Shown one piece after another: positions 53,690-62,998 of a stretch of 64,000 bases of DNA. Source of the DNA: Mesostigma viride (taxonomy: Eukaryota; Streptophyta; Mesostigmatophyceae; Mesostigmatales; Mesostigmataceae). Position 1 is the stretch's first letter. Every line of letters starts with the position of its first letter. A program made the translations under genes and the position numbers. The notes beneath the pieces were generated by a model, which ran no database searches, was not told where the DNA came from, and saw only the letters and a list, made by a program, of their open reading frames with translations. The stretch spans positions 24,128 through 88,127 of the forward strand of contig RPFO01001984.1 in the NCBI GenBank assembly GCA_009746045.1, in the 5' to 3' direction.

Positions 53690-54871
53690 ATGGCCAGCTG
53701 CAAAAGAAAAATGTCGACCAACAGACAGGACCTGTCGCCGGGAACCCTGTCGGCATTAAGGGCGAGACAGGCTTTTAATTCACGGACTTACAGACTGCGC
53801 ACATGCACCGCGTTGCATAGGGTGTCGCGTGTGTTCAACGGCGCGGACTCGCACGCTTGCAGGGACGTTGAGCTGCAAACCAATGCACCGTCCGATTGGA
53901 GCATTGCATTGCAGCGGCTCACGAATTATGATCAAAAGGTTTCTCACAGCGCTAGCAAGTTGACGCATTTCATCGCAGTGAAATTGTCAGGTGACCGTAT
54001 AGGAAAAGGTGCTCATGGCACGTTATACGCTATCCCTGCTAGCTCGAGTGCACCAGGTGGCGAGGCTACGCTAGTGGTAAAGCTGGCAAGCCTTCGACGA
54101 GACACGCTGCTGGTAAACTACCAGGAGGCTGTTATAACCGCCGTTGTGGCAGTGGCCAAGGAGGCCGGTTTCATGTCTATAGCTGGCCCGCAGGTCTGCC
54201 CTGCAGTAGAAGGGCTCTGGTCCACGTGCGGTGAAGTAGGTGGTATTGTCATGGAGAGAATGAGTGGTGACTTGCATGCTGCCCGTGATGCCCCGGAAAA
54301 TCAGCGTTTTTTCGAAGTTTGCTCACCCAGCGTCCTTGCAGACTGTGCAAAGGCATTGGCTGGCTTGCACGGCGTTAACATTATACACAATGACGTCAAG
54401 CTCGATAATTTTCTCTACACCATGGCGCCAGGAAGTTCACATCCGATAATCCGTATTGCAGATCTCGGCCTGGCGACAAGAGGGGGGGAACGGATTTTCA
54501 CGCATCAGGCTGGTAAGGATCGTCAGCCTCGGTGGCATCCCGCAACAGTGGACCAGCCCGGCATGCCAGGAGGGGTGGTGACAGCGCAGCGAGACCATGA
54601 TGTGTACTCCTTCCTTGTAATGGTGGTATCCTTGTTCCGGCATAAGGGCCGCGCTCTCTTCGTGAATTCTGTGGATTCAGGGCTATTTAACTTGTGTCAC
54701 AATGTCTATTACCACACCAAAAGGTTGGGCCCCCTTGCTTTCAAGCTACCCACGATGTCTGAAGTGGAGGAGTTGTTTCGCAATGCTCGGCCTTTTGTTT
54801 CCAGGCCTTGCCCAGAGAACGCTCCAGGGACACCACGGAACACGGTGCCCCTCCCGCGTGTCAGGGGTTAG
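53690..54871 (+). CDS. Divergent protein kinase, intronless
   Basis: 393 aa with a single kinase-like domain from about residue 100. Glycine loop IGKGAHGTLYA (104-114), ATP-binding Lys in LVVKLAS (131), catalytic loop IIHNDVKLDNFLY (HND in place of HRD, with Asp 235, Lys 237 and Asn 240 kept), metal-binding DLG (258-260) and RDHDVYSFLVMV (about 301-312), equivalent to the D-x-W/Y-SFG helix. All catalytic residues are present, so activity is likely. HNDxKxDN occurs in several Ser/Thr kinases. The N-terminal 100 residues are basic with no recognised domain. ATG at 53690 is the first in frame. A second ATG at 53711 is possible. Confidence 0.85.
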   Translation: MASCKRKMSTNRQDLSPGTLSALRARQAFNSRTYRLRTCTALHRVSRVFNGADSHACRDVELQTNAPSDWSIALQRLTNYDQKVSHSASKLTHFIAVKLSGDRIGKGAHGTLYAIPASSSAPGGEATLVVKLASLRRDTLLVNYQEAVITAVVAVAKEAGFMSIAGPQVCPAVEGLWSTCGEVGGIVMERMSGDLHAARDAPENQRFFEVCSPSVLADCAKALAGLHGVNIIHNDVKLDNFLYTMAPGSSHPIIRIADLGLATRGGERIFTHQAGKDRQPRWHPATVDQPGMPGGVVTAQRDHDVYSFLVMVVSLFRHKGRALFVNSVDSGLFNLCHNVYYHTKRLGPLAFKLPTMSEVEELFRNARPFVSRPCPENAPGTPRNTVPLPRVRG

Positions 54872-55082
54872 GACATGTAGGATACCGTGACAGCAGCTTT
54901 GTCGACTTGGATCCATGATCTAACATCGTGGTTGCCTTGGTTTACTTATCGGTGATTACTGATGCCTGTTGTACACACGGTGCACATGTCTTATTAATTA
55001 ACTTATTAAGTACTAAATTATTATATCGTCTTTTGATTGACTTAGCCAGCTTTTGCCCATGCACACACATGTGCACATTAAT

Positions 55083-55500
55083 TAAGTATATAATTAAACT
55101 CGTGCTTCCACTGGGGAGTCACGGAGCATTAACCCGGATGGATGGATGGATGGAGGGAGGGAGGGAGGGAGGGAGGGTTTAGGCTGGATGGATGGAGGGA
55201 GGGAGGGAGGGAGGGAGGGAGGGAGGGAGGGAGCTAGGGTTTAGGGTGGGTGGATGGATGGAGGGAGGGATGGATGGAGGGAGGGAGGGAGGGAGGAGGG
55301 AGGGAGGGAGGGAGGGAGGGAGGGAGGGAGGGAGGGAGGGAGGGAGGGAGGGAGGGAGGGAGGGAGGGAGGGAGGGAGGGAGGGAGGGAGGGAGGGAGGG
55401 AGGGAGGGAGGGAGGGAGGGAGGGAGGGAGGGAGGGAGGGAGGGAGGGAGGGAGGGAGGGAGGGAGGGGTGCACGCAATCCTACCGGTCAAAGCGATCTA
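55083..55500 (-). mobile_element. LINE-B 3' end with expanded (GGGA)n
   Basis: Inverted LINE-B terminus: tail side AATTAAACTCGTGC, hairpin TCCACTGGGGA, then GGATGGATGG grading into about 300 bp of GGGAGGGA with two TTTAGGG-like interruptions (55174, 55236), and TCCTACCGGTC of the LINE body. The tetranucleotide block here has mutated from GGAT to GGGA and expanded. Confidence 0.9.
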
Positions 55501-55649
55501 CAAAACAGTTCTATGTTCTCTTTGTGATGGTCGCGACCCTAGGGGTCTTGGTTGGCATGCCGCCCTCGTGTGAAAACACGTTCCTTCCCCACTGCATGGG
55601 GCTTGTTGGCCTCTATGACCTGCACAGTCACGTGTCTATTAATTAATCA

Positions 55650-55935
55650 ATAAATTCATGACCATGGGCCCACGTGGCCATGTCCATCATCTTTCTCCAA
55701 ATCACTTAAAGAGGACTAGCACCCCCATGCATGTCCTCTGCACATGCGGAGACGCCAATTCATCAGTTTAAATTTTGTATTCAACTCGTGACACGCCAAT
55801 TAATTAATAAGCTAGTTAAGGAATTAATTAATTTTGTGCACATTAATTAATTATTTAATAGACACGTGCTCCGTGACTCCGCGACGCGAGCACGAGTTTA
55901 ATTAATTAATTTTGATTTGCTGCTGGACTACATTA
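55650..55935. other. LINE-B tail remnants, AT-rich
   Basis: Several (TTAA)n pieces and a plus-oriented LINE-B terminus CTCCGTGACTCCGCGACGCG near 55870 with its tail to 55911. No gene. Confidence 0.7.
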
Positions 55936-55939
55936 ATGA

Positions 55940-56220
55940 ATTATATAATTAAACTCGTGCTCGCGTCGCGGAGTCACGGAGCATTAACCCCGATGGATGG
56001 ATGGATGGATGGATGGATGGATGGATGGATGGATGGATGGATGGATGGATGGATGGATGGATGGATGGATGGATGGATGGATGGATGGATGGATGGATGG
56101 ATGGATGGATGGATGGATGGATGGATGGATGGATGGATGGATGGATGGATGGATGGATGGGGACACGCAATCCTACCGGTCAAAGCTATCTACAACATGA
56201 AGCCAACACTGTTGTATCTA
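55940..56220 (-). mobile_element. LINE-B 3' end with (GGAT)n
   Basis: Second inverted terminus: AATTAAACTCGTGC, the variant hairpin GCTCGCGTCGCGGAG, about 42 copies of GGAT (55994-56161), then ATCCTACCGGTCAAAGC. The hairpin differs from other copies at paired positions. Confidence 0.9.
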
Positions 56221-57242
56221 AGCTCTCTACCCTAGGGGTCCTGTCTAGCGTGCTTCCTGGAATACATGGAGGTGCGTGTGCACTTGTGCACCCAGATCGA
56301 GTAGGTGGCAGTTTACACCCATCACCAACAGGTTGTATCACATAATATGTAGTAAAAACCCTATTAACTGGGACATGGACGCATGGCACGATCCAACGCC
56401 ATATTTGAAGTGAGACAACTAATATGCCCCTAGTCAGCTGCACATGTGTTACATGATTTCATGTTATTAATTCCTATATTTGTAACACGTACCTTTCGAA
56501 CATAACAAATTAATTCATGGAATAGTATCGTGTGGCCGTTGTGGGGTCGCGGACAACTTCTTTTCCCCAACAAAGATAGTGGATGTCTCCCCAAGACGGT
56601 GCTATGTACATGTAGGTCCACTACTATATAGCCTAACAACAGCGGCCCAGACTTAATTAGTAACTCGCTCCTGCTGGGGCCCTCGTGGAGCAAAATAACC
56701 CTAAGAATTATAGTTGTCTCACTTAATATAATGCTAGCTACCATGATATCCTTGATGGCTATACACAACAACAGGGGAACTGATACACCCGTCCTTCTTT
56801 CAGTATAAAGGATCTAGTCAGGTCACAGGTGCCATCTGAAATGCTCAGTAGCACCGCCTGGCATCTATACAGTGTGGGTGCAATGCATTTAAAACAGTCC
56901 CAAGGTCAGCAGATGCATAGGGGATGCAATCACACCAGGCTGTCTCCTTGACACCATGCAGGGTCATCCTTACCCTGGGTAGTAAAACATATTATCATAG
57001 GCGTGGAGCCTTCTTGACAAAGCTGCATGGGCATTAATGCAATGTGGGCAACAAGTGTGCTCGATCCATGTGGGCCTTGTTCATCATGCATTCGTCCAGG
57101 AATACATCTCTCACTCCATACATGTGTCCAGGATTCAAGTTTTGGACCAATGCTCCTGTCAGGCCATGACAGGATGAAACTGGAGCTGCAGCTATTGAGA
57201 CAAAGCCGGGAACCCCAGGATACATGCGTGCATGGTGAACAC
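56221..57242. other. No gene recognised; diverged LINE remnants
   Basis: A weak family-A 3' fragment (GCCCCTAGTCAGCTGCACATG near 56425) and otherwise unique sequence. ORFs of 60-113 codons are unsupported. Confidence 0.45.
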
Positions 57243-58594
57243 CTAAAGAGGGTGTGCCTCAGCCACAATATACATGCAGGCTAGCGTGTCCTTGGCCCTG
57301 TCGCCAATTGCACCTTCCAAGGGCACGGTGTTCCTGGGGTGAACAAAACTGTCCACTTCACGCCACGCCGCGGCCCTGCCAGCGCGCCGTAGGAGCTGCC
57401 AGTGCTTCTCCTGTTTATACACGAGGACGGCGCAGAGCCACGCAGTCACCTCGTACCTTTTACGCTCTTCGCCCCCCACCGTGATGCGTACCACGATCTC
57501 TTCCGGCAGTTGGTGCGCAGTCTCTGCCGGCAGTCTCTCCATGAAGAAGTCCATGACCGGGATCATGGTCGGGACAGTCTTGAAGACTCGTACAGAGCGT
57601 TCATGGAAACCCGCGCACCCAGGGGTGCACAACGTCTTACCGTTGGTGCCGCACCCTTGGGTCAGCGCCATCTGGATGGCCTCGAGGATGGAGTGTCCAG
57701 CATTGCGTCGCGATGGCGTGCACTTCATGTGGCAGTCGATAGGAAGCTTCACGAGCAGCTCCTCCGTGGGCCGACATGTGTGGCCTACTTCGCGGAGGTC
57801 GCACCCCTGCAGATGCCACATCACAGTCGTCAAGCAGCGGGAAGCACCCAGGAATTTGCCCACCGGCACCTGCGCTGCATCAGCGCATCCTTTGTGCACC
57901 CTCTTCTGCCACTTCTCGTAATTCTTGCGCGGCTCTGTATCGATAGCGATAAACCACCGGATGATGCACGTGCCCAGCTCGCATCGCTGGGGGTCATGGG
58001 CGCGACCCCTCGCTCGACCCGTGAGAAGCTGTGCTAGCCCGACCCGCCACCAGACACCACCGCAGCTCCCGCGTTGGCAAACTCGATGGCAGCGTCTGGG
58101 GCACAGCTGTTATCCCCCCATTTCCCCGTGTGCTCCCGGCCAGCCTTCACCCTGTGCTCACCGTGCTTTCTCAACAGTTCCGCACTCTCCGTGCAGTGCC
58201 TGCAGTCCTCGTCGGGACCAGGACACTCTGCCGGAAATGCCGGGTCAGTGGTGCGATCGATCTCCACAGGGCTGGCAGTCCCTGCATCATCATCATCCTT
58301 AGCAAGGTCGAGGGGAAGATCGGCGCAGTCTCCCGCCTTCACCCCCGCTGCCTTCTCACTCGACTGTGGCCCTGGCGGCTTCCCCACCGTCCCCTCTGCC
58401 GCCGCACTCGCCTGAGGATGGACCACCACCACTACCTTCATCGCCGCCTCCGCTCTCTGCCTCGCACCACGCTTCCCCTTCTGCAGCGCCTCCGCCTTCC
58501 CCCCCGTCTCCCCCTCCGCCGCCATCCTCTCTGGAACTCTCTCGTCCCCCCCGTACCCGCCGCCTCCGCCTTGCCCCCGTCCCCACCTCCACAC
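57243..58594 (-). CDS. Candidate C19-type (USP-like) peptidase, C-terminal exons
   Basis: Exon 58061-58594 (upper limit set by the open frame) joins exon 57243-57986 in phase 0 across a 74-bp GTGGTG..CAG intron. The first carries GKWGDNSCAPDAAIEFA, a candidate Cys box (N-x-C). The second carries GTCIIRWFIAIDTEPRKN, two Cys pairs (CHMKC, CTPGC), ERKRYEVTAWLCAVLVYKQE, then KHWQLLRR and AAAWREVDSF. The last two resemble the His box and W-x2-(F/V)-D of ubiquitin-specific proteases, about 200 residues after the Cys as in that fold. Stop TGA ends the second exon after AEAHPL. Family assignment rests on motifs only; His in KHW replaces GHY. The upstream part of the gene is uncertain and may include the 75-bp repeats that follow. 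Confidence 0.5.
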
Positions 58595-58840
58595 CCCTCG
58601 AGTCTGGATCTCCGTCCTTCCCCCCCGTGTTCGACGTCTCCGCAGCCTGCTGTGCAGCCCGCCTCCTCCTCGTCTGCGGCCCTGGCGACGCCACTACCAC
58701 CTTCCTCTTCTTCTTTTTTGGCTTCCCAATGACGCTGACGCTAGGCTCCTCATCGGTGGAGGACAACTCAACCACCACCGCCGCCCCCCCGTCCCCGCTT
58801 CCTCAGCCTCCGCCTCCGCCCCCGGCCCCACCTCCGCATG
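58595..58840 (-). other. Probable coding stretch, acidic/basic, frame uncertain
   Basis: A minus frame to 58356 (MVVELSSTDEEPSVSVIGKP, KKKKRK, then Arg/Gly/Glu-rich) looks like a nuclear-type disordered region. It overlaps the exon above in another frame, so at most one is real at each point. Confidence 0.35.
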
Positions 58841-59850
58841 CCTCGAGTCTGGATCTCCCTCCTCCACCCCCTCCCCGCCGCCTCCGCCTTCCCCCCCGTG
58901 TCACCCTCCGCCGCCATCGTCTCTGGATCTCCCTCCCCCACCCCCTCCCCGCCGCCTCCGCCTTCCCCCCCGTGTCCCCTCCGCCGCCATCGTCTCGCGA
59001 ACTCCCTCCCCACCCCCCTCCCCGCCGCCTCCGCCTTCCCCCCCGTGTCCCCTCCGCCGCCATCGTCTCGCGAACTCCCTCCTCCACCCCCCTCCCCGCC
59101 GCCTCCGCCTTCCCCCCCGTGTCCCCCTCCGCCGCCATCGTCTCGCGAACTCCCTCCCCCACCCCCTCCCCGCCGCCTCCGCCTTCCCCCCCGTGTCCCC
59201 CTCCGCCGCCATCGTCTCGCGAACTCCCTCCCCCACCCCCTCCCCGCCGCCTCCGCCTTCCCCCCGTGTCCCCCTCCGCCGCCATCGTCTCGCGAACTCC
59301 CTCCTCCACCCCCCTCCCCGCCGCCTCCGCCTTCCCCCCCGTGTCCCCCTCCGCCGCCATCGTCTCTGGATCTCCCTCCTCCACCCCCCTCCCCGCCGCC
59401 TCCGCCTTCCCCCCGTGTCCCCCTCCGCCGCCATCGTCTCGCGAACTCCCTCCCCCACCCCCCTCCCGCCGCCTCCGCCTTCCCCCCCGTGTCCCCCTCC
59501 GCCGCCATCGTCTCGCGAACTCCCTCCCCCACCCCCTCCCCGCCGCCTCCGCCTTCCCCCCGTGTCCCCCTCCGCCGCCATCGTCTCGCGAACTCCCTCC
59601 CCACCCCCCTCCCGCCGCCTCCGCCTTCCCCCCGTGTCCCCCTCCGCCGCCATCGTCTCGCGAACTCCCTCCTCCACCCCCCTCCCCGCCGCCTCCGCCT
59701 TCCCCCCCGTGTCCCCCTCCGCCGCCATCGTCTCGCGAACTCCCTCCTCCACCCCCTCCCCGCCGCCTCCGCCTTCCCCCCCGTGTCCCCCTCCGCCGCC
59801 ATCGTCTCGCGAACTCCCTCCTCCACCCCCCTCCCCGCCACCTCCGCCTC
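58841..59850 (-). repeat. 75-bp coding-type minisatellite
   Basis: About 13 copies of a 75-bp unit (CTCCGCCTTCCCCCCC..., CATCGTCTCGCGAACTCC on plus). On minus it gives a 25-residue repeat of type EGVRETMAAEGDTGGKAEA. C-run length varies between units (5-7), so no one frame holds through all. Nearly all six frames show long ORFs because the period is a multiple of three. Confidence 0.9.
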
Positions 59851-60126
59851 CGCCCCCGGCCTCTGTGCCGCCCTCCCCGGCTGCCCTGTGGCCTGCTTCT
59901 TCGGCAGTCTCCCTTCCGTTGCCAGGCCCTCGCGGGGCTGCCCTGTGGCCCGCTTCTTCGGCAGTCTCCCTGCCGTTGCCAGGCCCTCGCGGAGCGGCCC
60001 TGTGGCCTGCTTCTTCGGCAGTCTCCCTTCCGTTGCCAGGCCCTCGCGGAGCGGCCCAGTGGTCGCATGTCCTGGCTGCCCAAGTGGAGCCGTTACTCCA
60101 TGCATGTGGATGCCTCCCAGCTGCAT
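59850..60126 (-). repeat. 60-bp coding-type repeats
   Basis: Three copies of a 60-bp unit on the minus strand giving REGLATEGRLPKKQATGPL-type residues, immediately 5' of the 75-bp array and in the same frame from an ATG at 60126 (MQLGGIHMHGV). It could be the N-terminus of a low-complexity protein that continues towards 57243. No splice evidence. Confidence 0.5.
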
Positions 60127-60203
60127 GTTCCCACAGAATAAAGTAAAACAAGGAGTCTAGGGGAAAGGTGTAAGGCCCCCGGCAAAAAGGATGCGTATTC
60201 TCT

Positions 60204-60640
60204 TCCATTACACCCATCCATGCATGCCAGCACCCCATTACACCCATCCATGCATGCCAGCACCCCATTACACCCATCCACGCATGCCAGCACCCCATTA
60301 CACCCATCCATGCATGCCAGCACCCCATTACACCCATCCATGCATGCCAGCACCCCATAACACCCATCCACGCATGCCAGCACCCCATTACACCCATCCA
60401 CGCATGCCAGCACCCCATTACACCCATCCATGCATGCCAGCACCCCATTGCACCCATCCATGCATGCCAGCACCCCATTACACCCATCCACGCATGCCAG
60501 CACCCCATTACACCCATCCATGCATGCCAGCACCCCATTACACCCATCCATGCATGCCAGCACCCTTACACCCATCCACGCATGCCAGCACCCCATTACA
60601 CCCATCCATGCATGCCAGCACCCCATTACACCCACATTCT
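60204..60640. repeat. 30-bp minisatellite
   Basis: About 14 copies of CACCCATCCATGCATGCCAG + CACCCCATTA (30 bp) with few substitutions. Since 30 is a multiple of three, long ORFs (Gly-Val-Met-Gly-Cys-Trp and His-Tyr-Thr-His-Pro) run through it on both strands. The CATGCATG core is palindromic. Confidence 0.95.
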
Positions 60641-61057
60641 TTCCGTCCTGTTGCCCATACCATCTGGCTGTCCTCCTACTCAATTCCAATTCTCTGCCCC
60701 CCCCCCCCCCCTGGACACGTCTCCTTGCACATGTAACTTTGGCTTCCCCTCCCATCTGTTTGATTCTACATCTCTTCAGCATCTTGTCCGATGCCGCCCC
60801 CCCTCACCCCTCTCGTGCCACAGATTCAGTGCTGAGAGAAAGCGGGTTACGCATTGAGTCATTCATGCAGTATCAGCAAAGAGGACAGCCGATATTCGCA
60901 TGTGCTGTGCCTAACATTACATCCACCAGCAGGGAGAGAAAGCACAGGCCACATTTTGCTGTCACATATGAATAAGTAATCAACGCGCTGTTCCCATATG
61001 CAAATAAAGATTGTCGTCAACATGTTGCATGCAACAAGCAATCACACAGTCGCCTAC

Positions 61058-62211
61058 CTGAGCAGACAGTGCCATGTGTGCCAGCATGCGCGGCCCGAAG
61101 GAGCCCTCCCCGCGGTAACCAACGCAGCCGCCACGTGGGGCAACGACGCCACTGCGCGTTGCAGATCATCTGACACAACGCCGCGGCGTCCAGGACAAGT
61201 GCATCCCCCGGTGTTCCCGACAACCCTTCTCCAGGTACAGCTGCCGCCTGCGAGCACGCACCCACTGGGTCCTGCATCTCCTTCAGACACTTGCCGCTCC
61301 AATAACGGACCGCCCGCGTTAGTTGCCTCCTCTGCACACATGTCAAGGATATGCACAAATCAGCACAGCAACGGTTTACAGCAACAACACATGAGAAGAA
61401 CAGTCCACACATGTCCAGCATTGCCGTTCATGCTTCCTCTAACTTCGTAGTAGTATACAAACATCCATGTACACGTGCAGCACATGAAGAAGCAAAGGGG
61501 AACTCACCGCAACCAAATACGGTGACTCCTTCCCATTCTTCTTCTTCTTCTTCTCACCGCTGACCGCCTGCGCAACCTCTTCCTCGCCCTCATCACTCTC
61601 CTCGGTCCCCTTCTTCTTCTTCTCACCGCTGACCGCCTGCGCAACCTCTTCCTCGCCCTCATCACTCTCCTCGGTCCCCGCCACCTCTCCGGGCTTCTCC
61701 ATGGCCTCATTACCAGCTGTGACATGCTTACAAAAAGTAGCCCGACGGCCCTGCAATGCGTCAAGCATGTACTTTGATACCGCCAGTCTCTCCCAGTTGG
61801 ATGTGCTCTGACACCCTTTGGACGCTTGATCGAATTGCTCGGGCAGCTTATACTGTTGCGCCTGCGGTGCAAGGGCAGAGACGCACAGCGAGACACACGC
61901 AGGCAACCGCTCGACAAACCCAGGACCGTTCAGTTATGATGGTCACGCGCCATCATTAGCACTGCGATCAAAGACAGTCAGTAACCATCGATGTATTGGT
62001 CGGCAGCAGATACCCCGCGACCCGACACGGTGCTTCCAACGGGACATTGTTACCCATCAGATACATATACCCGCCGATGAATCACAAGCAAGACTACAAT
62101 GTGAATACTCATGAAGGAACTTACCACCACGTGGAAATTGCTGCGCGCATATTCCATCGCGGATACATACTGTTGTGACTCCCAAACGGATCGACAATCT
62201 TTAGCGGCCAT
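61058..62211 (-). CDS. Three-exon gene of unknown family (3' end not found)
   Basis: Exon 1 62125-62211 (MAAKDCRSVWESQQYVSAME), exon 2 61508-61861, exon 3 61058-61331. Donors GTAAGT, GTGAGT and GTAGGC and acceptors CAG agree in phase 0, 0 and then 1. Exon 2 begins AQQYKLPEQFDQASKGCQ. It later contains two copies of a 23-residue acidic/basic segment (EESDEGEEEVAQAVSGEKKK), a 69-bp in-exon duplication. Exon 3 reads RAVRYWSGKCLKEMQDPV and LVLDAAALCQMICNAQWRRC. No family recognised. The following exon could not be fixed. It might be the 5' part of the C19-like gene on the same strand (inference). Confidence 0.6.
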
Positions 62212-62432
62212 TGCTACGGTTGCGTACTGCCTGCAAGGTAATTACCGTTAACGTGATCCAATAATTACCTCAGGCTCACGTGATCGGGGGGACAGATGTT
62301 GATACCTCATTACCTCTGCCTGTACTGCTGTCACTGCACTGTACAACCATGCATTTGCGTGCCACTACCTAAATACCTACATCATACACGATGCATCTTA
62401 CAATTGCCAGCATGGCACCCGATCGATCGAGT

Positions 62433-62868
62433 GCGTGTACCACCTGTACGGTATTTGTGTACCACCCCGCTCCTTCCCACGGCAGGTACGCAGCGACTCG
62501 CTGTGGTCCTGGCTGCAGTTGTGTACCACCTGTACGGTATTTGTGTACCACCCCCGCCTTCCCACGGCAGGTACGCAGCGACTCGCTGTGGTGCTGGCTG
62601 CAGTTGTGTACCACCTGTACGGTATTTGTGTACCACCCCGCTCCTTCCCACGGCAGGTACGCAGCGACTCGCTGTTGTCCTGGCTGCAGTTGTGTACCAC
62701 CTGTACGGTATTTGTGTACCACCCCGCTCCTTCCCACGGCAGGTACGCAGCGACTCGATCGCTGTTGTCCTGGCTGCAGTTGTGTACCACCTGTACGGTA
62801 TTTGTGTACCACCCCCCTCGATCCTTCTGGCGGCAGGCACGCAGCGACCCGCTGTTGTCCTGGCAGCT
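62433..62868 (+). repeat. 86-bp array upstream of the oxygenase gene
   Basis: Five units of 86 bp: GTGTACCACCTGTACGGTAT, TTGTGTACCACC, CCTTCCCACGGCAGG, ACGCAGCGACTCGC, TGGCTGCAGTT. It is the same sequence as 52622-53090 in opposite orientation, so each array points at the gene that follows it. The last unit is partly diverged (CTTCTGGCGGCAGG). Confidence 0.95.
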
Positions 62869-62998
62869 CGTAAATTAATAATGTCAATGTTGTCCTCAAG
62901 GTTGGTATAGCTGTCACTGCACGGCGGAAGTCCTCCCGATCGATACAGCCTTTACATATTATCGGTTGCTTTTGAACCCTGTTGTTCTTTGCCGGTCT

